This document shows, in pieces, positions 13,417-22,022 of a stretch of 34,322 nucleotides of DNA. The DNA lies in contig JABFWL010000018.1 in assembly GCA_013362315.1 (NCBI GenBank), forward strand, positions 1 to 34,322, in the 5' to 3' direction. A program made the translations under genes and the position numbers. Numbering within the stretch: position 1 is the stretch's first letter; each line of letters starts with the position of its first letter. Source of the DNA: Catenulispora sp. Its GTDB lineage: Bacteria; Actinomycetota; Actinomycetes; Streptomycetales; Catenulisporaceae. The notes beneath the pieces were generated by a model. That model was not told where the DNA came from. It worked only from the letters and a program-made list of their open reading frames with translations, and made no database searches.

Positions 13417-16400
13417 ATGCGGCTCCGACACGCTGCCAGATCAAGACCCAGATCTTCAGTAGGTGGGCACAGATCTTCAGTAGGTGGGCACAGATCTTCA
13501 GTTGGTGGGAACAGACCTCCCCTGCTCCGATTCGTGGCGCTCCTGGCGGCGATGCTGCTCGCCGCCCTGGTGCCGAGCCTGCCGACGGCCACCGCGGCAG
13601 CCCCAGCAGGCGGCGCGAATCTGGCCTACGGCAAGACCGCGACCGTCTCCAGCGCCAACGGCTCCTACCTGGCCGCGAACTTGGTGGACGGCAACCCTTC
13701 CAGCTATTGGGAGTCCGCCAACGGCTCGTTCCCGCAGTGGGCCCAGGTGGATCTGGGCGCTTCGGCGTCGGTCGGCCAGGTGGTGCTGAAGCTGCCGTCG
13801 GCGTGGGGCGCGCGCAGCCAGACGCTGTCGGTACAGGGCAGCGGCGACGGGACGACGTTCTCCACGATCGTGGCCTCCGCGTCCTACGCGTTCGATCCGG
13901 CGTCGAACAACGTGGTGGCGATCGGTTTCGGCGCGACGGCGGCCCGGTTCGTGCGGATCGCGATCACCGCGAACACCGGCTGGGCGGCCGGGCAGCTGTC
14001 GGAGCTGGAGGTCTACGGGGCGGCGGCGTCGACGGCGAACCTGGCGGCGGGCAAAACGATGTCGGCCTCGGGGGTGTCGCAGAGCTATGTGGCGGCCGAC
14101 GCCAACGACGGCAACACCTCGACGTACTGGGAGTCGGCGAACAACGCTTTCCCGCAGTGGCTGCAGGTGGATCTCGGCGCGACCGTGCAGGTGTCGCAGG
14201 TGGTGGTGAAGCTGCCGCCGTCCACTTCCTGGGGTGCGCGCACACAGACCTTGGCGGTGCAGGGCAGCAGCGACGGGTCGGCGTTCACCGATCTGGTGGC
14301 CTCGGCCGGATACACGTTCGACCCGGCGTCGGGCAACCAGGTGAGGATCCCGACCGGAACCACGACGACCCGGTATGTGCGGCTGAACATCACCGCGAAC
14401 ACCGGCTGGCCGGCCGGCCAGATAGCGGAGTTCGAGGTCTACGGCCCGGCGGGTTCGACGCAGCCGCCGGCCGCGCCGACGAACCTCGCCTACACCCAGA
14501 GCGCGTCCGGCACGGTGACGCTGACCTGGACCGCGTCAACCACGCCGAACCTGGCCGGCTATGACGTGTATGCCAACAACGCACTGCTGACCTCGGTGCC
14601 GGGCACCGTCACCTCCTACACCGACAATCCGGCGACGACCGCGACGGTCACCTATTTCGTGCGGGCCAGGGACGCCTCGGGCAGCCAGTCGGCGAACAGC
14701 AACAGCGTGACCCGCACCGGCTCGTCGGCGACGGCTCCGACCGCCCCGAGCAACCTCGCCTACACGCAGCCGGCCTCCGGGCAGGTGAAGCTGACCTGGG
14801 GCGCCTCGACCGACGCCGTCGGTGTCACCGGCTACACCGTCTACCGCAACACCGCCAAGATCGCCTCGGTCGGTGGCAGCACCTTGACCTATACCGACGC
14901 CATCGCCGATGCGGTCACGGCGTCGTACTACGTCACGGCGGGCAACGCCGCCGGGCTGGAGTCGGCGCCGTCGAACACCGTGACCCGGACCGGGTCCGGC
15001 GGCACCGGCACCAACCTGGCGTTGAACAAGCCGATCGACGGCACCGCCCACACCTTCACCTACGCCCCGGCCAACGCGAACGACGGCGACCTCACCACCT
15101 ATTTCGAAGGTTCGTCGTATCCGTCGCAGCTGACGGTGCACCTGGGGGCGAACGCGGACGTGTCCTCGGTGGTGGTGAAGCTGAACCCGGCTTCGGCGTG
15201 GTCGGCGCGGACGCAGACGATCGCGGTGGCGGGCCGGGAGCAGTCGGCGACCTCGTTCACGACGCTGGCCGCACCAGCGTCGTATGCGTTCGACCCGAAC
15301 AGCAACGCCAACACGGTGACGATCCCGGTGTCGGGCCGCGTCGCCGACGTACAGGTGTCGATCACCGCCAACAGCGGCGCTCCCGGCGGGCAGGTCGCGG
15401 AGCTGCAGGTGATGGGCACCCCGGCACCGAACCCGGACCTGTCCCCCACGTCGAGTTCCTGGAGCCCGGCGGCGCCGGTGGAGACTGACACGATCACCGC
15501 GAGCGCCGTGGTGAAGAACGGCGGTACCGCGGCGTCGGTGGCCACGGATGTCGGTTTCTATCTGGGGTCGACGAAGGTGGGTTCGACCACTGTGGGGGCT
15601 TTGGCGCCGGGGGTGTCGGCGACGGTGTCGGCACCGATCGGCACGGCCGGTGCCGGGTCGTATCAGTTGACGACGAAGGTCGACGAATCGCACAAGAACG
15701 TCAACCTGACGGCCGACCAGTCGTACACCAATCCCACGGCGCTGGTGGTGAAGCCGGTGGCCAGCGCGGATCTGGTGGGGTCGGTGGCGTGGACGCCGGC
15801 GACGCCGGCGGCCGGGAGTCAGGTGGCGTTCTCGGTGACCGTCCGCAACCAGGGCACTGTGGCCACCACTTCCGGCGCGCACGGGGTGACGCTGACGCTG
15901 CTGGACGCCTCCAACACCACGGTGGCGACGCTGACCGGGTCGGTGCCTGGGGTGATCGCGCCCGGGGCGTCGGCGGCGCCGATAACTGTGGGGTCGTGGA
16001 CGGCGGCGAACGGCAGATACACCGCGCACCTGGTGCTGGCGGCAGACGCGAACGAGTTGCCGGTGAAGTATCGGCATCTGACGAGCGACACGCCGTTGTT
16101 CGTGGGGCAGGGCGCGAACATGCCGTATGACTCCTACAAGTCGACCGACGGCACCCTGGGCGGGTCGGCGGCGGTGGTGGGGCCGAACCGCACCATCGGC
16201 GACCTGGCCGGGGAGGCGACGGGGCGGCGTGCGGTGACGCTGGACGCCACCGGGGATTCGGTGGCGTGGACGTCGCGGGAGGCCACGAACACGTTCGTGC
16301 TGCGGTATTCGATCCCGGACTCCCCCGGCGGCGGCGGGCAGAGCGCGACGCTGGACCTGTATGCGGACGGGCAGCTGGTGCAGCCGCTGAACCTGACGTC

Positions 16401-17799
16401 GCATTTCGCGTGGCTTTACGGGTCGGAGACATCTCCTGGGGACTCGCCGTCGGCCGGCTCGCCCCGGCACATCTACGACGAGTCCGGTTTCCTGCTGGCG
16501 CGGTCCTATCCGGCCGGGACGGTGTTCAAGCTGCAGAAGGATGCGCAGAACTCCTCGCAGTACGCGATCGACTTCATGAACCTGGAGCAGACCGCGCCGG
16601 CGGCCAACCCTGATCCGGCGCATCTGGTGATACCGGCCGGGTTCACGCAGACCGACGTGCAGGCCGCGCTGGACAAGGTGCGGATGGACAGCACGGGGGT
16701 GTTGACCGGGGTGTATCTGCCGGCCGGGCAGTACGCGGTCAGCGGGCGGCTGCTGGTGTACGGCAAGCCGGTGAAGGTCGTCGGCGCCGGCGTGTGGTAC
16801 TCGCAGTTCGCGGCGCCGGCCGGGCAGAGCGACACCGACACCGGCTGGGATCTGCAGTCCGGGGCGTCGGGGTCGACGTTCACCGGGTTCGCCTGGTTCG
16901 GGAACTACACCACCCGACAGGACGGCCCCGGCCACACCTGGGATCTGCGCAACCAGTCGAACATCACCATCGACAACGTGTGGATCGAACACAACGTGGT
17001 GGGGATCTGGGGGGCGTCGAACGTGCAGAACTCGACGTTCACGAACCTGCGGATCCGCGACACGATGGCCGACGGGCTGAACCTGACCAACGGCTCGGCC
17101 GGGAACCTGGTCGGCAACGACGAGGCCCGCAGCACCGGCGACGACAGCTTCGCGTTGTTCGCCGCCCAGGACCAGTGCGGCGGCTGCAAGCTGACGAACA
17201 ACACGATCCAGAACGTGACGGCGATCGCGCCGTGGCGCGCGGCGGGCGTGGCGGTGTATGGCGGCGGCGGGAACACGGTGCAGAACTTCACCGTGTCCGA
17301 CACGCTGTGCTATCCGGGGTTGACGATCAGCTCGCTGAACTTCGGGTTCCCGTTCGAGGGGTTCGAGGCCGGCCCGCAGACCGTGATCCGGAACTTCTCG
17401 CTGCCGCGCGACGGCGGCCACTTCTGGGGCGGCCAGGCGTTCGGCGCGATCTGGGCGTTCTCGGCGACGCAGCCGTTCGCCGGGATCCGGGTCGGCGAGG
17501 CCACCATCACCGACCCCACCTACACCGGCATCATGTTCCAGACCGACTATGTCGGCGGCGCCGCGCAGAACCCGGTCACCGACACGGTGTTCACCAACAC
17601 CACGATCACCGGGGCGCACGCCGTCAACGACGGGTTCGGCAACGGCAAGTCCGGGTTCGGGATCTGGGCGAATCCGCTGCCGGAGGCGAATCAGGGCCCG
17701 GCGGTGGGTGCGGTGACGTTCAACCACCTGGTGGAGAGCGACGACGATGTGAACATCCAGAACCCGACGAGTACGTTCACGATCACGGTCAATCCGTAG
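13417..17799 (+). CDS. Secreted multidomain beta-helix glycoside hydrolase, probable GH87 alpha-1,3-glucanase/mycodextranase
   Basis: This secreted enzyme of 1460 residues has these parts: an unusual long basic n-region with three RSSVGGH/N repeats (about residues 13-32), a signal core FVALLAAMLLAALVPSLPTATAAA, two F5/8-type C (discoidin) modules (about 68-202 and 207-345), two fibronectin type III modules (351-438, 442-526), a third discoidin-like module (531-668), two CARDB modules (673-783, 784-898) and a C-terminal region from MPYDSYKSTDGTLGG (about 901) to the end. That region contains a right-handed beta-helix with Asn-rich rungs. Acidic residues Asp1219 (MADGLNL) and Asp1242-Asp1243 (STGDDSFALF) sit on successive rungs, as in GH87 and related inverting enzymes. 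The module set matches GH87 alpha-1,3-glucanases, pointing to fungal wall or bacterial alpha-glucan as substrate. ATG 13417 has GAGGA 5 nt upstream, though the frame opens at 13318. The stop overlaps the convergent MFS gene by 11 bp. Confidence 0.82.
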   Translation: MRLRHAARSRPRSSVGGHRSSVGGHRSSVGGNRPPLLRFVALLAAMLLAALVPSLPTATAAAPAGGANLAYGKTATVSSANGSYLAANLVDGNPSSYWESANGSFPQWAQVDLGASASVGQVVLKLPSAWGARSQTLSVQGSGDGTTFSTIVASASYAFDPASNNVVAIGFGATAARFVRIAITANTGWAAGQLSELEVYGAAASTANLAAGKTMSASGVSQSYVAADANDGNTSTYWESANNAFPQWLQVDLGATVQVSQVVVKLPPSTSWGARTQTLAVQGSSDGSAFTDLVASAGYTFDPASGNQVRIPTGTTTTRYVRLNITANTGWPAGQIAEFEVYGPAGSTQPPAAPTNLAYTQSASGTVTLTWTASTTPNLAGYDVYANNALLTSVPGTVTSYTDNPATTATVTYFVRARDASGSQSANSNSVTRTGSSATAPTAPSNLAYTQPASGQVKLTWGASTDAVGVTGYTVYRNTAKIASVGGSTLTYTDAIADAVTASYYVTAGNAAGLESAPSNTVTRTGSGGTGTNLALNKPIDGTAHTFTYAPANANDGDLTTYFEGSSYPSQLTVHLGANADVSSVVVKLNPASAWSARTQTIAVAGREQSATSFTTLAAPASYAFDPNSNANTVTIPVSGRVADVQVSITANSGAPGGQVAELQVMGTPAPNPDLSPTSSSWSPAAPVETDTITASAVVKNGGTAASVATDVGFYLGSTKVGSTTVGALAPGVSATVSAPIGTAGAGSYQLTTKVDESHKNVNLTADQSYTNPTALVVKPVASADLVGSVAWTPATPAAGSQVAFSVTVRNQGTVATTSGAHGVTLTLLDASNTTVATLTGSVPGVIAPGASAAPITVGSWTAANGRYTAHLVLAADANELPVKYRHLTSDTPLFVGQGANMPYDSYKSTDGTLGGSAAVVGPNRTIGDLAGEATGRRAVTLDATGDSVAWTSREATNTFVLRYSIPDSPGGGGQSATLDLYADGQLVQPLNLTSHFAWLYGSETSPGDSPSAGSPRHIYDESGFLLARSYPAGTVFKLQKDAQNSSQYAIDFMNLEQTAPAANPDPAHLVIPAGFTQTDVQAALDKVRMDSTGVLTGVYLPAGQYAVSGRLLVYGKPVKVVGAGVWYSQFAAPAGQSDTDTGWDLQSGASGSTFTGFAWFGNYTTRQDGPGHTWDLRNQSNITIDNVWIEHNVVGIWGASNVQNSTFTNLRIRDTMADGLNLTNGSAGNLVGNDEARSTGDDSFALFAAQDQCGGCKLTNNTIQNVTAIAPWRAAGVAVYGGGGNTVQNFTVSDTLCYPGLTISSLNFGFPFEGFEAGPQTVIRNFSLPRDGGHFWGGQAFGAIWAFSATQPFAGIRVGEATITDPTYTGIMFQTDYVGGAAQNPVTDTVFTNTTITGAHAVNDGFGNGKSGFGIWANPLPEANQGPAVGAVTFNHLVESDDDVNIQNPTSTFTITVNP
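13450..13512 (+). repeat. 21-bp in-frame tandem repeat, three copies, in the signal-peptide n-region
   Basis: Units at 13450-13470, 13471-13491 and 13492-13512. The first two are identical (begin AGATCTTCAGTAGG); the third differs at three positions. Each unit encodes one RSSVGGH heptapeptide (last copy ends in Asn), lengthening the positively charged start of the secretion signal. Confidence 0.93.
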
Positions 17800-19177
17800 C
17801 GGTGGCTGATGCCGGGGCCGGTCGCCGAGGTTCGGCGGCCGGCCCTGCCGATGTCTCTTCGGGACGAGCGGGGTGAGCGGGGCGGGCCGGCGCGGGCTGC
17901 GGTTCCGGTGCTGCTGCGGGTACCGGTTCCGGGGCGGCGTCGGCGCTGCGGACCTCCGGCAGGGTCAGGACGGCGAGGTTGGCGGCGGCGACCAGGACGG
18001 CGCCGGCGGCCAGCGGCGCGGTGGTGCCGACGGCGGCGGCCACCGGGGCGGCGACGGCCAGGCCCAGGGGCCGGGCGGCGAAGGAGATCAGGGCGTCGAA
18101 GGATCCGACCCGGCCGAGAGCGTCGGCGGGGATGCGGCGCTGCAGCGTGGTCTCCCACAGCGGGTCGAGTACGCCGAGGCCGAACATGGCGGCGAAATAG
18201 GCGGCCAGCACTAGCGGCAGCGGCGCGGTGGTGGCGAGCGCCGCGAGCGGCAGGGCGTAGGCGGCGGCGCCGACGGCGACTCCGACCAGCGGCCGGCGGA
18301 TCGGCAGCCGTCCGGCGGCCCAGACGCCGGCGAGCATGCCGACGGTGCCGGTCTGCAGGATCACGACCCAGGCGGTGCCGCCGCCGAGCCGCGTGACGGC
18401 GATGACCGGTCCGAGGGTGAGCAGGAACCCGGCGGTGAGGTGCCACACGCCGTGGCCGAGGACGTTGGCGATGAACCAGGGGTGGCGGCGGGTCTCGGCC
18501 CAGCCGGCGCGCAGGTCGGCACGGAACGTCGTGCGGGCGGGGCGATCAGGGCCGGCGGTGCTGCCAGCCGCTGCTTCGGCGCTCGCCGTCGTCTGCTCCC
18601 CGGCGCGCACTGCCCCGAGGGTTGTTGCCGAGCCGATGAACAGGGCGGCGGTGAGCAGTGCGGCCCAGCCTGCGCCGATGGTGAGGGTGAGGGTTCCGGC
18701 GACGGCGGGGCCGGCGAACTGGGCCAGGCCGCCCCACACTGACAGGCGGGCGTTGAGCAGTCGGCGGTGGGGGCCGTCGACGCTGGCGGAGACCAGGGTG
18801 CGCACGGCTGGGGTGCCGAAGGCGATGGCGGCGCCGGTGATCGCGGCCAGGGTGGCGAGGGCGGCGGTGTTGGGGCCCCAGGTGAGCAGGCAGGTGCCGA
18901 TGCCGGCTTGGGCGGTGGCGCGGGTGAGGTCGGCGGCGGCGATGATGCGGCGGGCCGGGAAGCGGTCGGCGACGACCCCGGCTACCGGCAGCAGGAGCAG
19001 CATCGGGACGAGTTCGGCGGCCAGGACCAGGCCGAGTGCCGAGGGCTTGCCGGAGTGCAGGCCGCCGTGCACGATCGCCAGGGTCAAGGTGGTGGGGATC
19101 AGGGAGGTGGCCAGGGACGCGGTGGTGCGGCCCAGCAGCAGGCGGCGCTGGAGCGGGGTCATCGGGGTGCGGGTCAC
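17789..19177 (-). CDS. MFS transporter, drug-efflux type
   Basis: This protein of about 462 residues has twelve likely membrane helices and the MFS loop 2-3 motif in the form GVVADRFPARRIIAAADLTRA (DRFPARR). A second basic loop, TRRHPWFIANVLGH, precedes helix 7. It resembles proton-coupled efflux pumps of the DHA family often paired with MarR regulators, as here. After helix 12 comes an unusual tail of about 55 residues rich in Pro, Ala and Glu (PEPVPAAAPEPQPAPARPAH), probably disordered. The frame is open to 19351, but upstream sequence is the operator repeat. GTG 19177 with a close GGGGG, or ATG 19162 without a ribosome binding site, are the candidate starts. The stop overlaps the convergent hydrolase by 11 bp. 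Substrate unknown. Confidence 0.88.
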   Translation of the reverse strand: MTRTPMTPLQRRLLLGRTTASLATSLIPTTLTLAIVHGGLHSGKPSALGLVLAAELVPMLLLLPVAGVVADRFPARRIIAAADLTRATAQAGIGTCLLTWGPNTAALATLAAITGAAIAFGTPAVRTLVSASVDGPHRRLLNARLSVWGGLAQFAGPAVAGTLTLTIGAGWAALLTAALFIGSATTLGAVRAGEQTTASAEAAAGSTAGPDRPARTTFRADLRAGWAETRRHPWFIANVLGHGVWHLTAGFLLTLGPVIAVTRLGGGTAWVVILQTGTVGMLAGVWAAGRLPIRRPLVGVAVGAAAYALPLAALATTAPLPLVLAAYFAAMFGLGVLDPLWETTLQRRIPADALGRVGSFDALISFAARPLGLAVAAPVAAAVGTTAPLAAGAVLVAAANLAVLTLPEVRSADAAPEPVPAAAPEPQPAPARPAHPARPEETSAGPAAEPRRPAPASATATD

Positions 19178-19190
19178 ACCCCCACAGTAT

Positions 19191-19250
19191 TTCGCCAGCG
19201 AATCATTCGTCAACGAATCATTTGCTGGCGAATCCTGCGCTGGCGAAACA
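19191..19250. promoter_or_regulatory. Array of four 15-bp phased palindromic sites between the MFS and MarR genes
   Basis: Units begin at 19191, 19206, 19221 and 19236, a strict 15-bp period: TTCGCCAGCGAATCA, TTCGTCAACGAATCA, TTTGCTGGCGAATCC, TGCGCTGGCGAAACA. In each, the first 12 bases form a full or near palindrome (TTCGC-N2-GCGAA). The array lies in the 100 bp between the divergent starts, so it is the natural binding site for the MarR protein encoded next to it, with several dimers side by side. Confidence 0.75.
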
Positions 19251-19277
19251 CCTGCGCGGCGCCGCATACTGACTCCC

Positions 19278-19817
19278 ATGGACGATGTGGTGTGGGACGG
19301 CTCAGCGTTCGACGACTCAGTGGACCGCCACCTGGCCCGCTGGCGCGGCAAGGCCCCCTACGACGAGACCGTCGAGGCCGTCATCACCCGGGTGCAGATG
19401 CTGGCCAAGCAAGTCGCCAACACCAAGCGCCGCATGCATGACAAGGTCGGGTTGCAGGCCCCGGAGTTCGAGACGCTGCACCGCCTGGCCGCCCGCGACG
19501 ACCGCCGCGCCACCCCGTCGGAGCTGGCCGCCGAGCTGCTGCTGTCCGGCGCCGGCATGACCGGCCGCCTGGACGCCCTGGAGCAGGCCGGCCTGATCCG
19601 CCGGATCCGCGGCACCGCCGACCGCCGCCGCGTCGACGTGGAGCTCACCGACGCCGGCCACGCCAGGTGGCTGGAGGGCATGCGGCTGCAAGGGCTCATC
19701 GAGAACGACATCGTGCAGGTCCTGGACGCCGCCGAACGCGACCAGGTCAACGCTCTGCTGAAAAAGATGCTGCTGCGTGCTGAGCAGCACGCAGCAGAAG
19801 GCGCCGACGTCGCCTGA
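19278..19817 (+). CDS. MarR-family transcriptional regulator
   Basis: This 179-residue regulator has a winged helix-turn-helix between N- and C-terminal dimerisation helices. The DNA-binding part is LHRLAARDDRRATPSELAAELLLSGAGMTGRLDALEQAGLIRRI (about residues 67-110), followed by the wing RGTADRRRVDVELTDAGHARW, which carries the conserved DxRxxxxxLT-type pattern. The start is ATG 19278; the frame runs upstream to 18336 only as a shadow of the MFS gene. The gene is divergent from a drug-type MFS exporter across a four-site operator array, so it most likely represses the exporter and itself until an aromatic or drug-like ligand binds. Both the ligand and repression are inferred from family and context. 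Confidence 0.93.
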   Translation: MDDVVWDGSAFDDSVDRHLARWRGKAPYDETVEAVITRVQMLAKQVANTKRRMHDKVGLQAPEFETLHRLAARDDRRATPSELAAELLLSGAGMTGRLDALEQAGLIRRIRGTADRRRVDVELTDAGHARWLEGMRLQGLIENDIVQVLDAAERDQVNALLKKMLLRAEQHAAEGADVA

Positions 19818-19860
19818 ACCCCGCTGAACTGAACCCCGCTGAACTGAACCCCGCCGAACG
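19816..19860. repeat. 15-bp tandem repeat, three copies, directly after the MarR gene
   Basis: GAACCCCGCTGAACT at 19816-19830 and 19831-19845 is exact; the third copy, 19846-19860, reads GAACCCCGCCGAACG. The array starts inside the MarR stop codon region and runs into a hairpin. Confidence 0.9.
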
Positions 19861-19872
19861 AGGGAAGCGGGG
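19849..19872. terminator. Possible bidirectional hairpin between MarR and the beta-propeller gene
   Basis: CCCCGC at 19849-19854 pairs with GCGGGG at 19867-19872 around a 12-base loop, between two convergent stops (19817 and 19879). The stem is short and no T-run follows, as is usual in actinobacteria. Confidence 0.4.
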
Positions 19873-19878
19873 CGGGGG

Positions 19879-20979
19879 TCAGTCGGTTCGGGGGATGTAG
19901 GCCAGGCCGTGCGCGCCGGGTTCACCCTGCCGCGGGATCGACAGCGTGTTCAGCACCTGCAGCGACTCCAGATCGACGATCTCGACAGTGGAGGACACCA
20001 CGGACGCCACGTATCCCAGCCGTCCGTCCGGCGAGGACGTGATCGTCAGCGGACACACTCCCACCTCGACGCTGCCGATCTCGGCGCCGGTGCCGGTGTC
20101 GAACACGGTGAGGGTGCCGGGCTCGTGGCGGCCGATGTCGGAGCCGGGTTCCCGGCTCATCCGGGTGTGGCCGGCCAGGAGCTTGCCGCCGGCGGTGAGG
20201 TGGACCGGCAGCACGGTTCCGGCGGTCGGCAGGACGTCGATGACCGTTTCGGCGGCCAGGTCGATGACCCGGACGCCGTTGGGGGCCTGAGCTGCGTCCT
20301 TGCCGGCGTCGGCGGCGCCGAACGACGCATACGGCCCGGCGACGTAGGCGCGGGCGCCGTCCGGCGACACCGCCAGCCCTTCGCTGCCCGGCACTTCGAC
20401 CTTGCCGGTCATGGCGCCGGTGTGCAGGTCCACGATCGACACGTACGGCGCCTCCTTGTTGGCCGCGACGCCGATCCGGCCGGCGGCGTCGGCGGCGAAC
20501 CAGTGCGGCCCGGGCGCGCCGGTGTCGATGCGGCCGGTGACCTCCCGGGTGGCGGCGTCGACCACGACGACGCCGCCGGTCCGGCCGCTGCCTTCCGCAC
20601 CGTGCCCGTCGCCTTCGACGCTGACGAACAACAGTCCGCGCCGGACATCCAGGGCCAGGCCGTGCGGCGCGTGCTCGGGGAACAGGTCCACGACTTCCAG
20701 GACCCGGCGGGCATACGGGTCGATGGCGAGGATGTCGGTGCGGCGCCCGGCGTTGGCGTGGTAGTAGCCGCCGGTGTAGGCCAGGCTGCACCACAGCACC
20801 GAGCGCACCGGGTCCCACAGCAGTTCGTGCGGCTCGGCCGGGACGTCGAGAGTGCCCAGCAGGGTGTCGTCGGCGGCGTCGAAGAACGACACCGTCGGGC
20901 CGCTCTGGCTGACGACGGCCAGCACGTCGCCGTCACGGTCGGCGCGAGCAGATCCGGAAGAACCAGAAATGAGCATCAC
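19879..20979 (-). CDS. YncE-like beta-propeller protein, cytoplasmic
   Basis: This protein of about 366 residues is built of repeated beta-propeller blades. Each blade has a hydrophobic strand set and a Gly-Leu-Ala or Ser-Pro-Asp-Gly corner: HGLALDVRRGLLFVSVEG, EGLAVSPDGARAYVAGP, LTITSSPDGRLGYVASV, with VVDAATREVTGRIDTG and VFDTGTGAEIGSVEVG as strand-turn units. This is the YncE / lactonase-like seven-bladed type. No signal peptide is visible, unlike many family members, so it is probably cytoplasmic. Start: GTG 20979 or ATG 20976, with AGAGG 7-10 nt upstream. The gene is divergent from a LysR regulator that probably controls it. Enzymatic role is unknown; 6-phosphogluconolactonase-like or surrogate binding functions are both possible. 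Confidence 0.85.
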   Translation of the reverse strand: MMLISGSSGSARADRDGDVLAVVSQSGPTVSFFDAADDTLLGTLDVPAEPHELLWDPVRSVLWCSLAYTGGYYHANAGRRTDILAIDPYARRVLEVVDLFPEHAPHGLALDVRRGLLFVSVEGDGHGAEGSGRTGGVVVVDAATREVTGRIDTGAPGPHWFAADAAGRIGVAANKEAPYVSIVDLHTGAMTGKVEVPGSEGLAVSPDGARAYVAGPYASFGAADAGKDAAQAPNGVRVIDLAAETVIDVLPTAGTVLPVHLTAGGKLLAGHTRMSREPGSDIGRHEPGTLTVFDTGTGAEIGSVEVGVCPLTITSSPDGRLGYVASVVSSTVEIVDLESLQVLNTLSIPRQGEPGAHGLAYIPRTD

Positions 20980-21119
20980 AGCAGAACCTCTTCAGGGAAG
21001 AGAAACGAACGGGTGAACACCTCAACCCTGCGCCGCACCACCCGCCGCAACAATGCAAACATCAGCACGCAATAGTTAACGCCAGTAGCAAACACCCAGC
21101 GTAGACGTAGTATCGACGC
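20980..21119. promoter_or_regulatory. Divergent promoter region, beta-propeller / LysR
   Basis: This 140-bp region is distinctly richer in A/T than its surroundings, especially 21045-21110. It includes TGCAAACATCAGCACGCA and ATAGTTAACG, which offer several T-N11-A candidate LysR contacts. No single operator can be fixed by eye. Confidence 0.45.
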
Positions 21120-22022
21120 ATGGATCTCAACCTGCTGCGGGTGCTGGACGTGCTGCTGCAAGAAGGCAGCGTCACCCGCGCCGCCGACCAGCTCGGCACC
21201 TCCCCCGCGGCGGTGAGCCGGCAGCTGGGCCGGCTGCGCCGCGCCGTCGGCGACCCGCTGCTGGTCCGCGCCGGCCAGCACCTCGTCCCCACCCCGCGCG
21301 CCGAACAGCTCCGCGACCAGGTCAGCGCCCTGCTGGCGGCCGCCGACGACGTCCTGCGCCCCGGCGCCGGCTTCGACCCGGCCGCGCAGCACCGCACCTT
21401 CCGGCTCCAGGCCTCCGAGCTGCTGTCGGCCGCGCTCGCGCCGAAGCTGCTGGCCGGCATCGCCGCCGAGGCCGAAGCCGTCAACGTCGTGTTCTCCCCC
21501 GAGGCGCTGGAAGGCGGACCGGCGCTGCGGCAAGGCTGGGTGGACGTCGAAGTCGGCGTGCTCGGGAACCTGGACCCCGAGATCCTCACCCGGCCGCTGA
21601 TCACCACCGGCCTGGTGGGGGTGGCGCGCGCCGGGCATCCGCTGTTCGCCAAACGGCTGGACGTGCGCCGGTTCGCAGCCTTCGGCCACATCGGCATCTC
21701 CCGCACCGGACGGATCCGCGGACCGATCGACACCCTGCTGCAGGCGCGGGGCCTGGCGCGGCGGGTGCCGGTGGTGGTGCCCAGCCACACCGCCGCGCTG
21801 CTGCTGGCCCGCGACAGCGACCTGATCGGGCTGTGGCCGGACGGCTGGCTGCCGCAGGCCGTCGCCGCGCTGGGCTTGCGGACGTTCCCGATCCCGCTGC
21901 CGCTGGACGCGGTCGAATTCGGCATGGCGTGGCATCCGCGCACCGACACCGACCCCGGGCACCGCTGGTTCCGGAACCAGGTGGCGGCGGCACTGTCCAC
22001 GATCCACACCGACACCCGGTAG
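21120..22022 (+). CDS. LysR-family transcriptional regulator
   Basis: This 300-residue regulator opens with the LysR winged helix-turn-helix: MDLNLLRVLDVLLQEGSVTRAADQLGTSPAAVSRQLGRLRRAVGDPLLVR (residues 1-50), followed by the linker helix and a two-lobed periplasmic-binding-protein-like effector domain (about residues 90-295). The length is standard and ATG 21120 starts exactly at the conserved MDLNLL. The gene is divergent from the beta-propeller gene across 140 bp, the classic LysR layout in which the regulator controls the opposite gene and itself. The effector is unknown. It also lies 213 bp upstream of the 2-MIB cluster on the same strand, so a role there is possible but not shown. Confidence 0.93.
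   Translation: MDLNLLRVLDVLLQEGSVTRAADQLGTSPAAVSRQLGRLRRAVGDPLLVRAGQHLVPTPRAEQLRDQVSALLAAADDVLRPGAGFDPAAQHRTFRLQASELLSAALAPKLLAGIAAEAEAVNVVFSPEALEGGPALRQGWVDVEVGVLGNLDPEILTRPLITTGLVGVARAGHPLFAKRLDVRRFAAFGHIGISRTGRIRGPIDTLLQARGLARRVPVVVPSHTAALLLARDSDLIGLWPDGWLPQAVAALGLRTFPIPLPLDAVEFGMAWHPRTDTDPGHRWFRNQVAAALSTIHTDTR

Noticed and set aside
13450..13512. CRISPR-like array
   Set aside because: The three 21-bp units are directly adjacent with no spacers and are in frame inside a coding region.
14536..17727. Open minus-strand frame of 1063 codons opposite the glycoside hydrolase
   Set aside because: It lies fully antisense to a gene with clear domains, is Arg/His/Gly-rich with no recognisable motif, and is the usual shadow of GC-biased third positions.
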